NCBI GenBank assembly: GCA_021827285.1
Contig: JAKAWM010000109.1
Span: forward strand, 1-8,073
DNA length: 8,073 nucleotides
Direction: 5' to 3'
Source of the DNA: Actinomycetes bacterium
GTDB lineage: Bacteria > Actinomycetota > Acidimicrobiia > Acidimicrobiales > Palsa-688
Part shown: positions 1 through 6,263 of the stretch, one piece after another
Numbering within the stretch: the first letter of the stretch is position 1
Layout of the letters: every line of letters starts with the position of its first letter
Notes under the pieces: generated by a model
Seen by the model: the letters and a program-made list of their open reading frames with translations, nothing else
Databases searched by the model: none
Told to the model about the DNA's origin: nothing
Translations under genes and position numbers: made by a program

Positions 1-165
1 ACAAGTACCAAGAGTGTAATTACACCTCGTGTCGAACACACGTTTGGCGCGCAAACCTTTGCGGTCAGAGCACTAGCCGCCATCAAGGTAGGCCGCTCGG
101 TGCGGTTCGCCAAGGCCGACTTGGACGCTTTCATCGCGGCGAACCGAGTGCGCGCTGTCCGGTGA
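1..165 (+). pseudogene. Excisionase-like HTH protein, C-terminal fragment with a probable frameshift
   Basis: The frame ending in TGA at 163-165 reads AIKVGRSVRFAKADLDAFIA and then about nine more residues. This is the wing-like C-terminal half of the small MerR/HTH_17 excisionase proteins, typically 55-75 residues. The sequence just before it in that frame does not look like the recognition helix of the family. The neighbouring frame does (VSNT...RKPLRS, about 29-68), and joining the two near position 68-70 with one added base gives a continuous LRS-x-ALAAIKVGRS. An in-frame TAA at 17-19 lies further upstream in that second frame. I therefore read it as a broken excisionase gene whose 5' end lies outside the window or is lost. 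In intact elements such proteins bend DNA at att sites and direct the integrase towards excision. It lies on the strand opposite the integrase and 1.9 kb away, so it may not be that integrase's partner. Confidence 0.5.
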
Positions 166-245
166 GCGACGTGCGCCAGGACGGCGCCGAGCAAGCGGCC
201 CGCGGGCAGCACCAGGCACTGGCGCCGGCGGTGAAAATAGCGATC

Positions 246-470
246 ATGGACGCGGCGACGGTATCCATCTACGAGGAAGCGGCACCCCGGTGGCAGCAGT
301 GGCGCAGAGAGGCAAACGATGACCTTCGGGCGGGACCTCCGTTCGCATGCTGGCGACGGCCTTGTGGTTCACCTCGGCTGCGGGCCGGAGCCGTACCTGA
401 ACGGATCGGCGGCCTGGTGGGGCTCGATGCGCGCGGGGCCATGCTGGCGCTGGCACGCGCCCGTTCGCCT
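246..470 (+). pseudogene. Class I SAM-dependent methyltransferase, N-terminal remnant with two frameshifts
   Basis: Three adjoining pieces in two frames line up in order with the start of a class I methyltransferase. From 246 one frame gives MDAATVSIYEEAAPRWQQW. From about 319 to 405 a second frame gives GDGLVVHLGCGPEPYLNG, the glycine-rich SAM-binding motif I. From about 408 to 464 the first frame resumes with GGLVGLDARGAMLALARAR, which holds the acidic end of strand beta-2 (the Asp of VGLDA) that normally binds the SAM ribose. The shifts fall near 319-335 and 397-405 and compensate each other. Downstream of about 470 I cannot find the rest of the fold in any frame, so the gene is also truncated. 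The substrate cannot be inferred. Bases 166-245 and 471-625 show no recognisable gene. Confidence 0.55.
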
Positions 471-625
471 TCCTCGGCCCGGTCCCTGCGACCCCCCCGA
501 CAACCTTGTGGGGTATATGTCCTGTTCACGGCTCCCTCCAGCGTCCTCAGTGCCGACCCCCCTGCGACCTTGGACCAGAGCGTCGGTCTTAGGGCAGGCG
601 GCGAAGGCTCGGCTAGCTTGCAGCC

Positions 626-2028
626 ATGGACACCCCGGAGCTCGAGGCCGTTAAGTAATGGGCCGCTGAGGGGGAGTCCGAGACCCAGGAGTTGAAGCAA
701 ACCACGGCAGAGACGGACGATGCGATGAAGGCATTGTGTGGGATGCTCAACAACCGTGGTGGCCGGGTCATCTTCGGCGTCGTACCGAGGACTCACGAAG
801 TAGTCGGGCAGGACGTCGGAGAGGATACCCTGCACAAGCTCGCTCAGACGCTCAACACCAAGTTCGAACCAGCCATTACGCCAACCGTCCACCCGGTCAA
901 GATCGATGGGCGGCGCTTCACCATTGTAGTAACGGTCCGGCAAGGCCGACTTCGCCCGTACTCCTACAACGGGACCACGTGGAAGAAGGTCGGCAACACA
1001 AAGTCGCCTATGTCGGCCGACGAGCGCGACAGGCTCCTGACAGAGCGCCTACACGAACTGCAAACCTGGGACGCCGGTGCCTCGCCCCTCGGGATCGACG
1101 ACCTTGACCGCGTTGAGCTCCAAACGACTGTGGACGAGGCAATCGCAGCAGGGCGGATGACGCCACCGGTCAACCGTCTACCCGCGACCCTCCTACGGGC
1201 GCTCAGCTTGCTCGACCGCGAAGGCCAACTGAGGAATGCGGCGGCGGTGCTATTCGGCGAGGCTGCGGAACTCGCCAGGGACTACCCGTCGTGCGCGCTG
1301 AACGTGGTCCGGTACGAAGGCAACACAAAGAGCGGCCGCCTGACAAAGAGGGCTCAAGGCGGTTCGAGGGGAATGTCTTCACTCTAATCCGCCGTGCTGA
1401 GGACTTCCTCGCCACTCATCTCGGTGTATCGAGCACCGTGAAGGGGATGACTCGCCTGGATATCCCTGAGGTCCCCGTAGCATCCCGGCGCGAAGCCATC
1501 GTCAACGCATTGTGCCACCGGGAGTACGAGACTCCCGGCGCTACTTCTGTCTACGTGTACGACGACCGGGTCGAAGTCGGCAGCATCGGCCCGTTGTATT
1601 TCGGGCTGACCGTGGCCGCTCTGTTCCGACCGCACGAGTCACAACCGTGGAGCCCGTTTGTCGCAAATGTGATGTACCGCCGTAAGTACGTGGAGATCCA
1701 GGGTTCGGGAGTGCTGCGCATGGTGGACGAGGCTCGTATGAACGACAAGTGGCCGCCGTACATCGACGAGACGCCGCACAGCGTCAGAGTGGTGTTCGCC
1801 CGCGAAGGGCATCTGCCGCCCCAGTACGCTTCCGCGCAGCTCAGCGAAGAGCGAGCGCGAGTTCTGACGGCGGTGGCCTCCCACGGTCCTGTCGCGCCAA
1901 GTGACTTGAAATCCGCGCTCGGACTGAACAGGACAACCCTCAGCGGGCACCTCCCAGCCCTAGTGAAGCTTGGCTACATCGAGCGCGTCGGACGGGCGCA
2001 GCAGACGAGGTACCGGCTGCTCCCATAG
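626..2028 (+). pseudogene. AlbA_2 / RecG-C-like regulator with winged-helix tail, broken by a stop and a frameshift
   Basis: The family-like start is the ATG at 626 (MDTPELEAVK), followed at once by TAA at 656-658. The same frame then continues with the conserved AlbA_2 (Schlafen AlbA_2) core: ESETQELK, ALCGMLNNRGGRVIFGV and a YNGTTWKKVGNT segment, ending at 1387. The C-terminal half is in another frame from about 1343: DKEGSRRFEGNVFTLI, then PVASRREAIVNALCHREY, the ATPase-like RecG-C region, and a terminal winged helix (about 1850-2025, DLKSALGLNRTTLSGHL). Reading both halves through the 1340-1345 region needs one inserted base, which gives exactly 468 codons, within the normal size of such ATP-binding regulators. 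Starting at TTG 692 or ATG 725 would avoid the TAA but cuts into the AlbA_2 domain. Proteins of this kind are common in mobile elements as putative transcriptional regulators; the precise role is unknown. It ends 40 bp from the convergent integrase gene, with no clear terminator between. Confidence 0.75.
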
Positions 2029-2068
2029 GGGAGATGCATCACTTGGTGGTTTGCGCTGGGGGCTTTAG

Positions 2069-3169
2069 TTACAGGATCGGCGCGGGTTTGGCGAGGTCCG
2101 ACAACGCTTGCGCGAGAGCCCGGTCACGCTCCTTCGTCGCGTGCTGGTAGCGCATAGCGGCGGCGGGACTTGCATGACCGCCACGGTGCATTAGCTCTGC
2201 CACGGTCGCCCCGGACGCGGCCACCCAAGTGAGCCCCGAGTGCCTGAGGTCGTGGAACCTGTAGCTGAGCCCGGTGGCGGTGAGCGCCGGCACCCAGACC
2301 CGGTGACGGAAGTTATGACGCTGGAGGTAACCGCCCTCAGGCGCAGGGAAGACTAAGGCGTCCGTCGACTGCTCGATAAACCGGAGGTGGCTTTCTACAA
2401 GGGGGATCAGGTGCGGCGGGATCGTGACCGTCCTCCGTCCAGCATCGGTTTTGGGTGGACCTGCAAAGCGGTCTCCGGCCGTCAGCTCGGTTATGGTCTC
2501 CACGACCTCGATCTCCGCATGCATGAGGTCGATGCGGGAGCGGCGGAGGGCAGCAAGCTCTCCGTAGCGCAAGCTGCACCAGGCGGCCAAGAGCACCATC
2601 ACCTTGTACCGCTCTGGCACCGCACCGGCGAGGGCCTCCACTTCGGCGACCGTAGGAATGGCCTGCTCCTTGCGCTGTTCGCCCGAGGCCCCTTTTACCG
2701 AGCACGGGTTGCGAAGGATGCGCTCGTCTTTCACAGCGGCTCCCATAAGCTGAGCCATGAAACGGTACGCCTTAGGCGCAGTGCCCGGCAGTTGAGCGAA
2801 CAGCTGCCGGTGCCACCCGGCGACCTCGGATGGCGCTATGTCCACCAGAGCGTAATTGCCGAACGCCGGCAGGAGGTGGCGGTCCAGCAGGTAGCGGTAG
2901 AGCTCTATCGTGCGAGGCCGCAAGTGCTGCTGGTGCTCAAGCCATGCGTTGGCGTAATCCTCGAAGGAGATCCTGCCTGCATCGGGGTCAACCCACGACC
3001 CACGCAGGAGGTCGGCCTCCACGGTGGACAACCAGGCGAGGGCGTCCGTCCTCGTCTTGAACGTTTGGGGGGCCGAACGGCTGGTGCCGGCGTGCCAGTA
3101 GCGGACCTGGTAGCGGCCGGAGGGGAGCTTGCGCACGCTCCCGAAGTGGCGACGTCGTGTGGTTGGCAC
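2069..3169 (-). CDS. Tyrosine recombinase / phage-type integrase
   Basis: A 366-residue site-specific recombinase of the phage integrase family. An N-terminal arm-binding-like segment (FGSVRKLPSGRYQVRYW, residues 9-25) is followed by a SAM-like core-binding domain (about 68-160) and the catalytic domain (about 170-360). All six catalytic positions are visible: Arg201 (LRYGEL), Lys240 (PPKTDAGRR), His306 and Arg309 (HDLRH), His332 (GGHAS) and the nucleophile Tyr341 (MRYQHA). The protein should therefore be active if expressed. The GTG at 3169 was chosen because family similarity begins there and an AAGG lies about 10 bases upstream. The frame is open back through the tRNA to 3367, but that part is only tRNA sequence translated. 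GTG 3241, with an AAGG 8 bases upstream, is a possible longer start. It sits just downstream of tRNA-Ala in the same orientation, so it probably integrates at that tRNA and could be read through from the tRNA promoter. Confidence 0.93.
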   Translation of the reverse strand: MPTTRRRHFGSVRKLPSGRYQVRYWHAGTSRSAPQTFKTRTDALAWLSTVEADLLRGSWVDPDAGRISFEDYANAWLEHQQHLRPRTIELYRYLLDRHLLPAFGNYALVDIAPSEVAGWHRQLFAQLPGTAPKAYRFMAQLMGAAVKDERILRNPCSVKGASGEQRKEQAIPTVAEVEALAGAVPERYKVMVLLAAWCSLRYGELAALRRSRIDLMHAEIEVVETITELTAGDRFAGPPKTDAGRRTVTIPPHLIPLVESHLRFIEQSTDALVFPAPEGGYLQRHNFRHRVWVPALTATGLSYRFHDLRHSGLTWVAASGATVAELMHRGGHASPAAAMRYQHATKERDRALAQALSDLAKPAPIL

Positions 3170-3176
3170 GTGCCAA
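3163..3176. repeat. 14-bp perfect palindrome over the integrase start codon
   Basis: TTGGCACGTGCCAA is its own reverse complement, and the likely GTG start of the integrase (3169-3167, minus strand) sits at its centre. Such placement suits an operator that would shut off integrase translation or transcription, or an inverted pair of recombinase arm sites. The assignment is inference; the palindrome itself is read directly. Confidence 0.6.
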
Positions 3177-3210
3177 ACCTTAGCAGGCCTTGTGGCACGT
3201 AGTTGGCACG
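3163..3210. repeat. Cluster of TGGCACG repeats between tRNA and integrase
   Basis: The word TGGCACG occurs directly at 3164-3170, 3193-3199 and 3204-3210, and once inverted as CGTGCCA at 3169-3175. Two copies carry an extra leading T (TTGGCACG). Spacing between direct copies is 29 and 11 bases. Short direct repeats beside the core site are typical arm-type binding sites of tyrosine recombinases, and this cluster lies between the integrase gene and the presumed core in the tRNA 3' end. Function is inferred from position and repetition. Confidence 0.5.
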
Positions 3211-3267
3211 ACCCAAGGGCACCAGCGGGAGCCTCGGACACATTGAGGCCTTCTACCAGGAGTAATG

Positions 3268-3343
3268 TGGTGGAGACGATGGGACTCGAACCCACGACCC
3301 CCTGCGTGCAAAGCAGGTGCTCTAGCCACTGAGCTACGTCCCC
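3268..3343 (-). tRNA. tRNA-Ala (anticodon UGC)
   Basis: The minus strand folds as a complete 76-base cloverleaf including an encoded CCA end. The acceptor stem is GGGGACG/CGTCTCC with one G-U pair, the D stem GCTC/GAGC, and the anticodon stem CCTGC/GCAGG around the loop TTTGCAC. The variable loop has five bases, and the T arm is GTGGG-TTCGAGT-CCCAT. The anticodon TGC reads alanine GCN codons. The gene is intact although it appears to be an integration target, as expected when the element restores the 3' half. Its 3' end (3268 to about 3300) is the likely att core. No confident promoter is visible just upstream on the minus strand. Confidence 0.97.
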
Positions 3344-3445
3344 GGGGACCCGCCTCCATCGTGCCACAACCAGCGCTTACGGCGCCGACCAGCCCGACGA
3401 GGGACCCCATGGCGGGCGTGGTGACCCTCGCCCGTACCTGCCGCC

Positions 3446-3475
3446 TTGCGCCGATCACGCTCACAGGACTAAACG
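3446..3475 (+). promoter_or_regulatory. Candidate promoter for the sdh operon
   Basis: TTGCGC (3446-3451) and TAAACG (3470-3475) are separated by 18 bases, a passable housekeeping sigma match in an otherwise GC-rich 275-bp gap between the tRNA and sdhC. If used, it gives a leader of about 135 bases containing the dyads at 3546-3577. The match is weak, and nothing else in the gap looks like a gene. Confidence 0.3.
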
Positions 3476-3545
3476 TGGGGTCCGATGCCCTGCCTCGCCA
3501 ACGTCCCCACCCAGGCAACACGGCCGCTGGCCGGAGCGATGGCAG

Positions 3546-3577
3546 GCCGGGCCCGGGCCCGGCGGGCAGCGCCCGCC
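3546..3577. repeat. Adjacent GC-rich dyads in the sdh leader
   Basis: Bases 3546-3563 form a perfect 18-bp palindrome built from GGGCCC blocks. It overlaps by three bases a stem-loop at 3561-3577, GGCGGGC-AGC-GCCCGCC, with a 7-bp stem and 3-base loop. The two structures are mutually exclusive in RNA at the shared bases. No T-run follows, so a simple intrinsic terminator is unlikely. They could affect leader folding or be a protein site; they may also be chance in very GC-rich DNA. Confidence 0.4.
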
Positions 3578-3618
3578 CAGGCCGCCGCCGGGGAACGTCC
3601 CATGCTGGCAGCCACGCG

Positions 3619-4446
3619 ATGACAGCGGTCACCGCCGAGAGGCCGGCCGGGCCCGCAAAGGCCAGAGCCGCCATCGCCCCTCGTACCCTGCGGCTCGACA
3701 AGTGGTGGAAAGAGCCGGCCATCACGGCCACGATCCTGATCTCTTTCGTTGTCTACGCCACCTGGGCGGCTTTCAAGAACGCCGACTATTTCGTAAGACC
3801 CTACCTGTCACCCTTCTACTCGCCCTGCCTGGCGAGCATCTGCGGCCATGCCCGGGCCGGGGCCACGACGGTGCACCCGCCGATGGTTGGGCTCTTCGGG
3901 CCCTGGTGGGCCATCTCCCCCGCAATCATCGTGCTCATCATCCCGCTTGGGTTCCGCTTCACCTGCTACTACTACCGCAAGGCGTACTACCGTTCGATCT
4001 GGCAGTCACCCTCCGCGTGCGCAGTTCGCGAGCCCCACAAGGGCTACAAGGGTGAGAGCAAGTTCCCCCTCATCATCCAGAACGTGCACCGCTGGTTCTT
4101 CTATCTAGGCCTTTTGCTCAACGGGATCCTTACCTGGGACGCGGTCGAGGCTTTTCATTTCCCCCGGGGTTGGGGTCATGCCGGCTTCGGCACACTCATG
4201 CTCGTGGTGAACGCTATCTTGCTTTGGACCTACTCGCTGTCGTGCCATTCCTGCCGGCACATCATCGGTGGCCGGCTTAAACATTTCTCCCGCCATCCAC
4301 TTCGCTTCAAGCTGTGGGGCGTGGTGTCGAAGATGAACACCAAGCACATGCAGCTGGCGTGGGTGAGCCTTATTTTCGTCGCCCTCACGGACCTGTACGT
4401 ACGCTTGGTGGCGAGCGGTTGGGTAACCGACCCCAGGTTCTTCTAA
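3619..4446 (+). CDS. sdhC: Succinate dehydrogenase membrane anchor, actinobacterial Sdh1 type
   Basis: A 275-residue integral membrane protein that anchors SdhAB and passes electrons to quinone. Five hydrophobic helices are visible at about 33-52, 95-115, 155-178, 185-206 and 244-266. It resembles the 273-residue anchor of mycobacterial Sdh1 (Rv0249c), not the short paired SdhC/SdhD anchors. Conserved-looking motifs are QNVHRWFFYL (His157), SLSCHSCRHIIGGR (Cys209, His210, Cys212, His214), and HMQLAWVSLIFVALTDLYV in the last helix. Published work on mycobacterial Sdh1, as I recall it, describes a membrane-embedded Rieske-type [2Fe-2S] cluster; the Cys/His run at 209-214 is a natural ligand candidate here. 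ATG 3619 was chosen because it gives the family length. The frame is open further upstream but only through leader and tRNA sequence. No strong ribosome-binding site is seen. The stop overlaps the sdhA start as TAATG. Confidence 0.88.
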   Translation: MTAVTAERPAGPAKARAAIAPRTLRLDKWWKEPAITATILISFVVYATWAAFKNADYFVRPYLSPFYSPCLASICGHARAGATTVHPPMVGLFGPWWAISPAIIVLIIPLGFRFTCYYYRKAYYRSIWQSPSACAVREPHKGYKGESKFPLIIQNVHRWFFYLGLLLNGILTWDAVEAFHFPRGWGHAGFGTLMLVVNAILLWTYSLSCHSCRHIIGGRLKHFSRHPLRFKLWGVVSKMNTKHMQLAWVSLIFVALTDLYVRLVASGWVTDPRFF

Positions 4447-6263
4447 TGCCCGCCGCCGATCAAGAGACCTACGAGCGCCACTCCTATGACGTGGTTGTGA
4501 TCGGTGCCGGGGGGGCGGGTCTGCGTGCCGCGATCGCGGCCCATGAATCAGGGGCTCGGACCGCTCTTATTTGTAAGAGCCTGCTTGGAAAAGCACATAC
4601 GGTGATGGCCGAGGGTGGTATCGCCGCCGCCATGGCCAACCTGTGGCCTGAGGACAACTGGCAGGTCCATTTTCGGGACACGATGCGAGGCGGCAAGTTG
4701 CTCAACCACTGGCGCATGGCTGAGCTCCATGCCAAGGAGGCCCCTGATCGTGTCTACGAGCTCGAGCAGTGGGGCGCTCTATTCGACCGCACTCCCGACG
4801 GCAAGATAAGCCAGCGCGACTTTGGTGGCCACCGCTACGCCCGCCTCGCCCATGTAGGCGACCGGACTGGCTTGGAGATGATCCGGACGCTCCAGCAACG
4901 GGCCGTCTCTCTAGGGATAGATGTGTTCATGGAGCTGACGGTCACCGAGCTCCTGAAAGATGGCGGCAAAGTGTCGGGAGCCTTTGGGTACTGGCGTGAG
5001 TCGGGCCGTTTCGTGGTCTTCGAGGCACCGGCCATCGTGCTCGCCACTGGCGGTATCGGCAAGTCTTGGCGGGTCACCTCAAATTCCTGGGAGTACACAG
5101 GCGACGGGCATGCCCTTGCCCTGCGCGCCGGTGCGACTTTGCTCAACATGGAATTCGTGCAGTTCCATCCTACTGGGATGGTCTGGCCACCCGCCGTGAG
5201 GGGCCTCCTGGTCACCGAGTCTGTTCGTGGCGATGGGGGTGCGCTGCTCAATTCAGAGGGCAAGCGCTTCATGTTCGACTACATCCCGGAGTTTTTCAAG
5301 GCTGAGACCGCCGATAGCCCAGAAGAGGCAGACCGGTGGTACACGGACAAGCGCAACCGCCGGCCCCCTGACCTGCTACCCCGCGACGAGGTGGCACGAG
5401 CCATCAACAACGAGGTTAAGTCGGGCCGAGGCTCGCCTCATGGTGGTGTCTTCTTGGACATCGCCAGCCGCCGTAGCCCCGAGTTCATCAAGAAGCGGCT
5501 ACCCTCCATGTACCAGCAGTTCATGGAGCTGGCTGGTGTGGACATAACCAAAGAGCCCATGGAAATTGCTCCTACCTGCCACTACGTTATGGGTGGTGTG
5601 GAGGTTGACCCTGACAGCCAAATGTCGGTGGTACCCGGTCTTTTCGCAGCCGGCGAGGTGGCGGGTGGCATGCATGGGGCCAACCGGCTCGGGGGCAACT
5701 CTCTGTCCGACTTGCTCGTGTTCGGCAAGCGAGCCGGCGAGCACGCGGCCGAGTACGGTGCCGCCCTGGCTGGTGGACGCCCCAAAGTCAGTACCGCCAG
5801 CGCGCACGATGCCGCCGAGATAGCCTTAGCTCCCTTCGCCCACGACCAAGGCCACGACAATCCCTATTCCGTCCATCAGGAGCTACAGGCAGTGATGCAG
5901 GACCTGGTGGGGATTATCAGGACCGAGCACGAGCTCAGGCTTGCTCTGGACAGGCTCGTGGAGTTGCGGGCCAAGGCCGCCGCGGTCGCCGTCGAGGGTA
6001 ACCGCCAGTACAATCCAGGCTGGCACTTGGCCCTTGATCTTCGCAACATGCTGGTCGTCTCCGAGTCAGTAGCGCGCGCCGCCCTCGAGCGCCAAGAAAG
6101 CAGGGGGGGCCACACGCGCGACGACTTTCCCATGTCCGACCCGTACTGGGCTACGCAGAACGTGGTGGTCGAATTGAAAGAAGGCACTGTTAGCGTCAGG
6201 CGCCAGCCGCTACCCCAGCCCCCCGCTGAGCTGGCCAAGCTCTTGGAAGAGGAGGCGCATTGA
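4446..6263 (+). CDS. sdhA: Succinate dehydrogenase flavoprotein subunit, Sdh1 type
   Basis: The 605-residue catalytic subunit oxidises succinate to fumarate on a covalently bound FAD at the cytoplasmic face of the membrane. The FAD-binding Rossmann motif is VVVIGAGGAGLRAA (residues 16-29). His51 in KAHTVMAEGG is the expected covalent FAD attachment site. By alignment to E. coli SdhA the dicarboxylate-site residues are all present: His241 (HPTG), Thr257 and Glu258 (VTESVRGDGG), Arg313 (PRDEVAR), His379 (TCHYVMGG) and Arg414 (GANRLGGNSL). The C-terminal helical domain (about 470-560) includes NPGWHLALDLRNML. ATG 4446 overlaps the sdhC stop by one base, which supports this start and re-initiation by terminating ribosomes; the frame extends upstream only inside sdhC. 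It is slightly shorter than mycobacterial Sdh1 SdhA (about 646 residues). Fumarate reductase activity in reverse cannot be excluded from sequence. Confidence 0.95.
   Translation: MPAADQETYERHSYDVVVIGAGGAGLRAAIAAHESGARTALICKSLLGKAHTVMAEGGIAAAMANLWPEDNWQVHFRDTMRGGKLLNHWRMAELHAKEAPDRVYELEQWGALFDRTPDGKISQRDFGGHRYARLAHVGDRTGLEMIRTLQQRAVSLGIDVFMELTVTELLKDGGKVSGAFGYWRESGRFVVFEAPAIVLATGGIGKSWRVTSNSWEYTGDGHALALRAGATLLNMEFVQFHPTGMVWPPAVRGLLVTESVRGDGGALLNSEGKRFMFDYIPEFFKAETADSPEEADRWYTDKRNRRPPDLLPRDEVARAINNEVKSGRGSPHGGVFLDIASRRSPEFIKKRLPSMYQQFMELAGVDITKEPMEIAPTCHYVMGGVEVDPDSQMSVVPGLFAAGEVAGGMHGANRLGGNSLSDLLVFGKRAGEHAAEYGAALAGGRPKVSTASAHDAAEIALAPFAHDQGHDNPYSVHQELQAVMQDLVGIIRTEHELRLALDRLVELRAKAAAVAVEGNRQYNPGWHLALDLRNMLVVSESVARAALERQESRGGHTRDDFPMSDPYWATQNVVVELKEGTVSVRRQPLPQPPAELAKLLEEEAH
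6250..6255 (+). promoter_or_regulatory. Shine-Dalgarno site that sets the sdhB TTG start
   Basis: AGGAGG lies 4 bases before TTG 6260, inside the last codons of sdhA. It is the clearest ribosome-binding site in the operon and justifies accepting the TTG start. Confidence 0.7.

Noticed and set aside
14..25. 12-bp palindrome GTGTAATTACAC near the left edge
   Set aside because: It is short, lies in a probable former coding region, and has no gene start or partner repeat to give it a role.
32..47. TCGAACACACGTTTGG resembles an actinobacterial LexA/SOS box
   Set aside because: Only the left half matches well, it lies inside the decayed excisionase reading frame, and no start codon of an intact gene follows at a sensible distance.
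269..943. Long minus-strand open frames opposite 269-943 and other genes
   Set aside because: They are high-GC antisense shadows without recognisable motifs or plausible starts, lying over sequence that aligns with known families on the plus strand.
1359..1370. GCGGTTCGAGGG resembling a tRNA T-arm, possible second att site
   Set aside because: Similarity is limited to the common TTCGA core, lies within the AlbA_2 gene, and encodes the conserved RRFEGN motif.
3338..3349. Palindrome GTCCCCGGGGAC across the tRNA 5' boundary
   Set aside because: It has no loop, so it cannot fold as a hairpin, and it follows from the acceptor sequence plus six flanking bases; chance is adequate.
3170..3367. N-terminal extension of the integrase frame through the tRNA
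   Set aside because: The residues GDVAQWLEHLLC and onward are the translated tRNA-Ala sequence, so this is an open frame by chance.
3265..3618. Long N-terminal extension of SdhC
   Set aside because: It translates tRNA and leader DNA, is proline/arginine-rich without family similarity, and would exceed the usual anchor length by over 100 residues.
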